NCBI GenBank assembly: GCA_049316905.1
Contig: JBMOJH010000035.1
Span: forward strand, 1 to 31,016
Length of the DNA stretch: 31,016 nucleotides
Direction of reading: 5' to 3'
Source of the DNA: CAIPVR01 sp049316905
Lineage (GTDB): Bacteria > Actinomycetota > Acidimicrobiia > Acidimicrobiales > Microtrichaceae
The position numbers and the translations under genes are program-made. Shown piece by piece: positions 28,258 through 31,016 of this stretch. Numbering within the stretch: position 1 is the first letter of the stretch; every line of letters begins with the position of its first letter. The notes below the pieces were generated by a model. It worked only from the letters and a program-made list of their open reading frames with translations. It was not told the DNA's origin and did not search any database.

Positions 28258-29826
28258 ATGACGACCGTGGGTCCGTGGCTGCGGGCCCAGCTGGGAGATG
28301 TGGGGCGAATGCTGAGGTATTCCGACACCGATCGGGTGGCCGCCGGGGGGTCGGCCACGCCCGGGGTGCGGCTGGTCAAGGCGACCGCTGAGCCCGTGGT
28401 GGACCTGCGCACCGAGGTTGCGGACCCGGTCGTGATCCGGCCGCCGGCCCGTGCGATCCCGCAGAACGACCGCCGGGCGGTCGGCCGCTACCTCCGCCTC
28501 ACCGGCCACCTGCTCGACGCCGCGGCGCTCGGGCTCCCCTTCCTGGTCTTCAACTTCGTGCGCGAGGACGTCATCTCGCTGCGGGTCGTCTGCCTCTTCG
28601 TCGTGGTCGGCACCGTCCTGCTCTGGAACACCCACCGCCGTGGGCGTCTGCTCATCGGCCCCGGCGAGGGTCTCGTCGGCGTGGCCACCCGCGTGGCGGT
28701 CGCCCCGGTCGTCACCTTCTTCCTGCTGTCGCTCACCCGCCTCGGTGACCTGAGCAACGCCGAGCGGTTCGTGGACGTCATCGCGATCGTGCAGGTCGTG
28801 GTCGTGACCCTGCCGCTGGTCCTGCTCGGCCGGCTCGTCGCCTTCCGGCTCGGCGCCACGGCCCGTTCCCGCGGCTTCGACCTCGAGGACACGCTGATCG
28901 TGGGCTCCGGTCCCGTCGGTGTGGAGGTGGCCGAGGCGCTCAGCGAGAACCCGCAGTTCGGGCTCGTGCCCTGCGGGTTCGTCGACCGGTTCGACGACTC
29001 GGAGGGCCTGCCCGTGGTGGGCCGCCCCGAGCACCTGCCCGAGATCCTCGCCCGCACCGGTGTGCGGCACGTGGTGCTGGCCTTCGGCAGCGCCTCGGAG
29101 GAGGAGCTGGTCGGGATCATCCGCCGCTGCCACGACGCCGCGGTGCACTTCTACGCCGTGCCCCGCCTGTTCGAGCTCGGCATCTCCCACGACGACGTCG
29201 GCCACGAGGTGGACGGGCTGCCACTGGTGCCCGTCCGTCGCCCCGGCACCTCGGCCGCGATGTGGCCGGCCAAGCGGGCCTTCGACGTGGTGGCCTCGAG
29301 CCTGCTGCTGCTCCTCACGGCGCCGGTCTTCCTGGCGTGCGCCCTCGCGGTGAAGTGCACGAGCCGGGGGCCGATCTTCTTCCGCCAGGTCCGGGTGGGC
29401 ATCGGCGGCCGTCCGTTCGAGATCCTGAAGTTCCGGACCATGAAGGTGAACGACGACTCGGCCACCCAGTGGTCCGTCGACGATGACGACCGGGTCACCC
29501 TCGCCGGCAAGTTCCTGCGTCCGTCCCACCTCGACGAGCTGCCGCAGCTGCTCAACGTCCTGCGCGGCGAGATGTCGCTGGTCGGCCCCCGTCCGGAGCG
29601 CCCGCACTTCGTGGAGCAGTTCGGCTCGGAGATCGACGGCTACCACGAGCGCCACCGGGTGCCCGTGGGCATCACCGGCTGGGCGCAGGTCAACGGCTAC
29701 TGGGGCGACACCAGCATCGAGCGGCGGGTCCGGCTGGACAACCGCTACATCGAGAACTGGTCCCTGTGGCGTGACCTGGTGATCTTCTTCCGGACGATCC
29801 CGACGCTGCTCGGCCGTCGCCGCTGA
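28258..29826 (+). CDS. Polyprenyl-phosphate sugar-1-phosphate transferase (WbaP/CpsE type)
   Basis: 522 aa. It starts a glycan by moving a sugar 1-phosphate from a UDP-sugar onto undecaprenyl phosphate at the membrane. Domains: variable cytoplasmic N-terminus (1-80); four helices (about 82-195); a Rossmann-like CoA-binding-type domain with TLIVGSGPVGVEVAEAL (212-228); one helix SLLLLLTAPVFLACALAV (348-365); catalytic bacterial sugar transferase domain with GPIFFRQVRVGIGGRPFEIL (371-390), KFRTMKVND, FLRPSHLDELPQLLNVLRGE (419-438), MSLVGPRPERP and VPVGITGWAQVNGYWGD. All family motifs are present. ATG at 28258 has GAGGCGGA upstream, and the promoter at 28171-28199 rules out longer versions. The glycosyltransferase gene follows 35 bp later with its own -10 box. 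Confidence 0.95.
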   Translation: MTTVGPWLRAQLGDVGRMLRYSDTDRVAAGGSATPGVRLVKATAEPVVDLRTEVADPVVIRPPARAIPQNDRRAVGRYLRLTGHLLDAAALGLPFLVFNFVREDVISLRVVCLFVVVGTVLLWNTHRRGRLLIGPGEGLVGVATRVAVAPVVTFFLLSLTRLGDLSNAERFVDVIAIVQVVVVTLPLVLLGRLVAFRLGATARSRGFDLEDTLIVGSGPVGVEVAEALSENPQFGLVPCGFVDRFDDSEGLPVVGRPEHLPEILARTGVRHVVLAFGSASEEELVGIIRRCHDAAVHFYAVPRLFELGISHDDVGHEVDGLPLVPVRRPGTSAAMWPAKRAFDVVASSLLLLLTAPVFLACALAVKCTSRGPIFFRQVRVGIGGRPFEILKFRTMKVNDDSATQWSVDDDDRVTLAGKFLRPSHLDELPQLLNVLRGEMSLVGPRPERPHFVEQFGSEIDGYHERHRVPVGITGWAQVNGYWGDTSIERRVRLDNRYIENWSLWRDLVIFFRTIPTLLGRRR

Positions 29827-29849
29827 GCGGACCCCGGGGCCGGTCCCGG

Positions 29850-29861
29850 TACCCTGCCGCC
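29850..29861 (+). promoter_or_regulatory. Leaderless promoter of the glycosyltransferase gene
   Basis: GGTACCCT: -10 box at 29850-29855, then 6 nt (GCCGCC) to the ATG at 29862. Confidence 0.5.
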
Positions 29862-30986
29862 ATGGCCCTCGACGTGGACCGCGGCGCCGCCGACTCCCTC
29901 CCGAACGGCGGCGCCCTCCCCGCAGACGACACCCGCCCTGCCGCACCGGCCGAACTTCCTGCTGACGGCGCGGTCGACGAGCTCGTCACGGTGGTGATCC
30001 CCGCCCGCAACGAGGTGGACGGGATCGAGGCGGTGCTGCGCAGCGTGCTCGACCAGACGTACCGCGAGCTGCAGGTGATCGTGGTCGACGGTGCGTCGAC
30101 CGACGGCACCCCGGACGTGGTGCGGGCCGTGGCCGCGAGCGATCCCCGGGTGGAGCTCGTGACGAACCCCGACCGGGTGATCCCCGTGGCGCTCAACCTG
30201 GCGGTGGACCGGGCCCGCGGCCGCTACCTCGTTCGGGTCGACGCCCACGCCCGGATCCCGAACGACTACGTCGAGCGGGTGGTGGCCCACCTGGCGACGG
30301 ACCGCTGGGGAGGGGTGGGTGGCCGCAAGAACGCCCGGGGCCGCACCGCCGCGGGGCGGGCGATCGCGGCGGTCATGGGCTCGAAGTTCGGGCAGGGGAA
30401 CTCGGTGTACCACTACGGCACCGAACCGCAGCCGGTGGACCACGTTCCCTTCGGCGCCTACCCGCTCGACGTGGTGCGCGAGCTCGGCGGCTGGACCGAG
30501 GAGCAGCTCGTCAACGAGGACTACGAGTTCGACTACCGACTCCGTCGCAGCGGCCGCGAGCTGCTGTTCGACCCCGCGGTCGAGATCGACTGGGACTGCC
30601 GTCAGAGCGTGGGCGCGCTGTTCCGGCAGTACCGCCGCTACGGCGCCGGGAAGGTCCAGACGCTGGTGAGGCACCCGGAGTCGGCGGCGGTCCGCCACCT
30701 GGCGGCGCCGGGGATGGTGGCCGGCCTGGCGGCCGCGGTCGTGCTGCTCCCGTTCCGGCGCACGCGGTTGCTGGCCCTCGCCCTGGCCGCGCCGTACCTC
30801 GGGATCGTGCTGGCCGGCACGGCCACCACGGTCCGCTGCGTGGAGGGGACCGACGCGAAGGTGTGGGTGGCCCCGGCGTTCGTGGCCTTGCACGTGGGCT
30901 GGGGCCTCGGTTTCTGGGAGGAGTTGTGGGCCACGTGGCGGGCCGGCGGCGGCGCGCGACCCGGGCTGGCCGCCTCAGGCCGGTGA
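29862..30986 (+). CDS. Family 2 glycosyltransferase, ExoA-like
   Basis: 374 aa. After a 40-residue Asp/Ala/Pro-rich start comes a GT-A domain: VTVVIPARNEVDGIEAVL (42-59), VIVVDGASTDGTPDVV, the metal-binding-type VRVDAHARIPNDYVERVV, ELGGWTEEQLVNEDYEFDYRLRRSGRELLF (with the base-type ED) and the acceptor motif FRQYRRYGAGK. The pattern matches ExoA of succinoglycan synthesis, which adds an early sugar to the lipid-linked repeat unit. Two or three hydrophobic segments at the C-terminus (about 280-345) anchor it to the membrane. It follows wbaP, which fits a role in adding the next sugar. ATG at 29862 is supported by the -10 box. Its stop lies inside a 25-bp tandem duplication. Confidence 0.92.
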   Translation: MALDVDRGAADSLPNGGALPADDTRPAAPAELPADGAVDELVTVVIPARNEVDGIEAVLRSVLDQTYRELQVIVVDGASTDGTPDVVRAVAASDPRVELVTNPDRVIPVALNLAVDRARGRYLVRVDAHARIPNDYVERVVAHLATDRWGGVGGRKNARGRTAAGRAIAAVMGSKFGQGNSVYHYGTEPQPVDHVPFGAYPLDVVRELGGWTEEQLVNEDYEFDYRLRRSGRELLFDPAVEIDWDCRQSVGALFRQYRRYGAGKVQTLVRHPESAAVRHLAAPGMVAGLAAAVVLLPFRRTRLLALALAAPYLGIVLAGTATTVRCVEGTDAKVWVAPAFVALHVGWGLGFWEELWATWRAGGGARPGLAASGR

Positions 30987-31015
30987 CCGGCTGGCCGCCT
31001 CAGGCCGGTGACCGG
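30966..31015. repeat. 25-bp tandem duplication spanning the glycosyltransferase stop codon
   Basis: CTGGCCGCCTCAGGCCGGTG followed by ACCGG, at 30966-30990 and again, identically, at 30991-31015; the next base also matches, so the repeat may continue past the window. The TGA at 30984-30986 in copy 1 is the gene's stop. Confidence 0.9.
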
Positions 31016-31016
31016 C

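Overview
The window is very GC-rich, densely coded DNA from an actinobacterium, and a member of the class Acidimicrobiia is my best guess. The assignment to Actinomycetota rests on several signs: two tiny basic ribosomal proteins (bL37-like and bS22-like) known from mycobacterial ribosomes, many GTG starts, a long FadE5/DmdC-type acyl-CoA dehydrogenase, and a repeated promoter architecture in which a GGTAnnnT-like -10 box lies 6-8 nt before the start codon (leaderless transcription). The class-level guess is inference only. I see no tRNA, rRNA, insertion sequence or CRISPR array. No gene-free stretch exceeds about 250 bases.

Left part (1-11162). A minus-strand fatty-acid/acyl-CoA operon (acyl-CoA dehydrogenase, unknown 202-aa protein, crotonase cut by the window edge) starts from a promoter overlaid by a perfect palindrome. 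Next, all on the minus strand, come a glyoxalase-like (VOC) protein, a CPD photolyase, the 29-aa bL37-like protein, a PHP-domain phosphoesterase with a helix-hairpin-helix N-terminus, and a cytochrome P450 followed by its probable TetR regulator. The plus strand then carries ychF, a DUF192 protein and rsmI.

Middle part (11137-17880). larE-larB-larC (minus) make the nickel-pincer nucleotide cofactor, but no larA-like user enzyme is in the window. They diverge from a PfkB-family sugar/nucleoside kinase. An acyltransferase-3 membrane protein follows on the minus strand. deoC (plus) and a purine nucleoside phosphorylase (minus) converge, a natural pair for (deoxy)nucleoside breakdown.

Right part (17987-31016). 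This is an envelope or exopolysaccharide region of the Wzx/Wzy type with housekeeping genes inserted in it. It opens with a 952-aa protein that fuses an O-antigen-ligase/Wzy-like membrane domain to a Wzz-like domain and a degenerate tyrosine-kinase-like (CpsD/Wzc) domain. Then comes tatD, a small low-complexity membrane-anchored protein (in the slot where many actinobacteria have an rpf gene), rsmA and ispE, and the convergent bS22-like gene. Polysaccharide genes resume with a second Wzz/degenerate-BY-kinase protein, a Wzx-type flippase, a CelD/BcsL-like GNAT protein (minus), a WbaP-type initiating sugar-phosphate transferase and an ExoA-like glycosyltransferase. Together these could initiate (WbaP), extend (glycosyltransferase), modify (GNAT, acyltransferase), flip (Wzx) and polymerise/length-control (fusion protein plus second Wzz protein) a lipid-linked glycan.

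The most unusual items are the Wzy-Wzz-pseudokinase fusion and its second pseudokinase partner, the leaderless promoter module, a cluster of three palindromes upstream of wbaP, and short tandem duplications that span stop codons at three gene ends.
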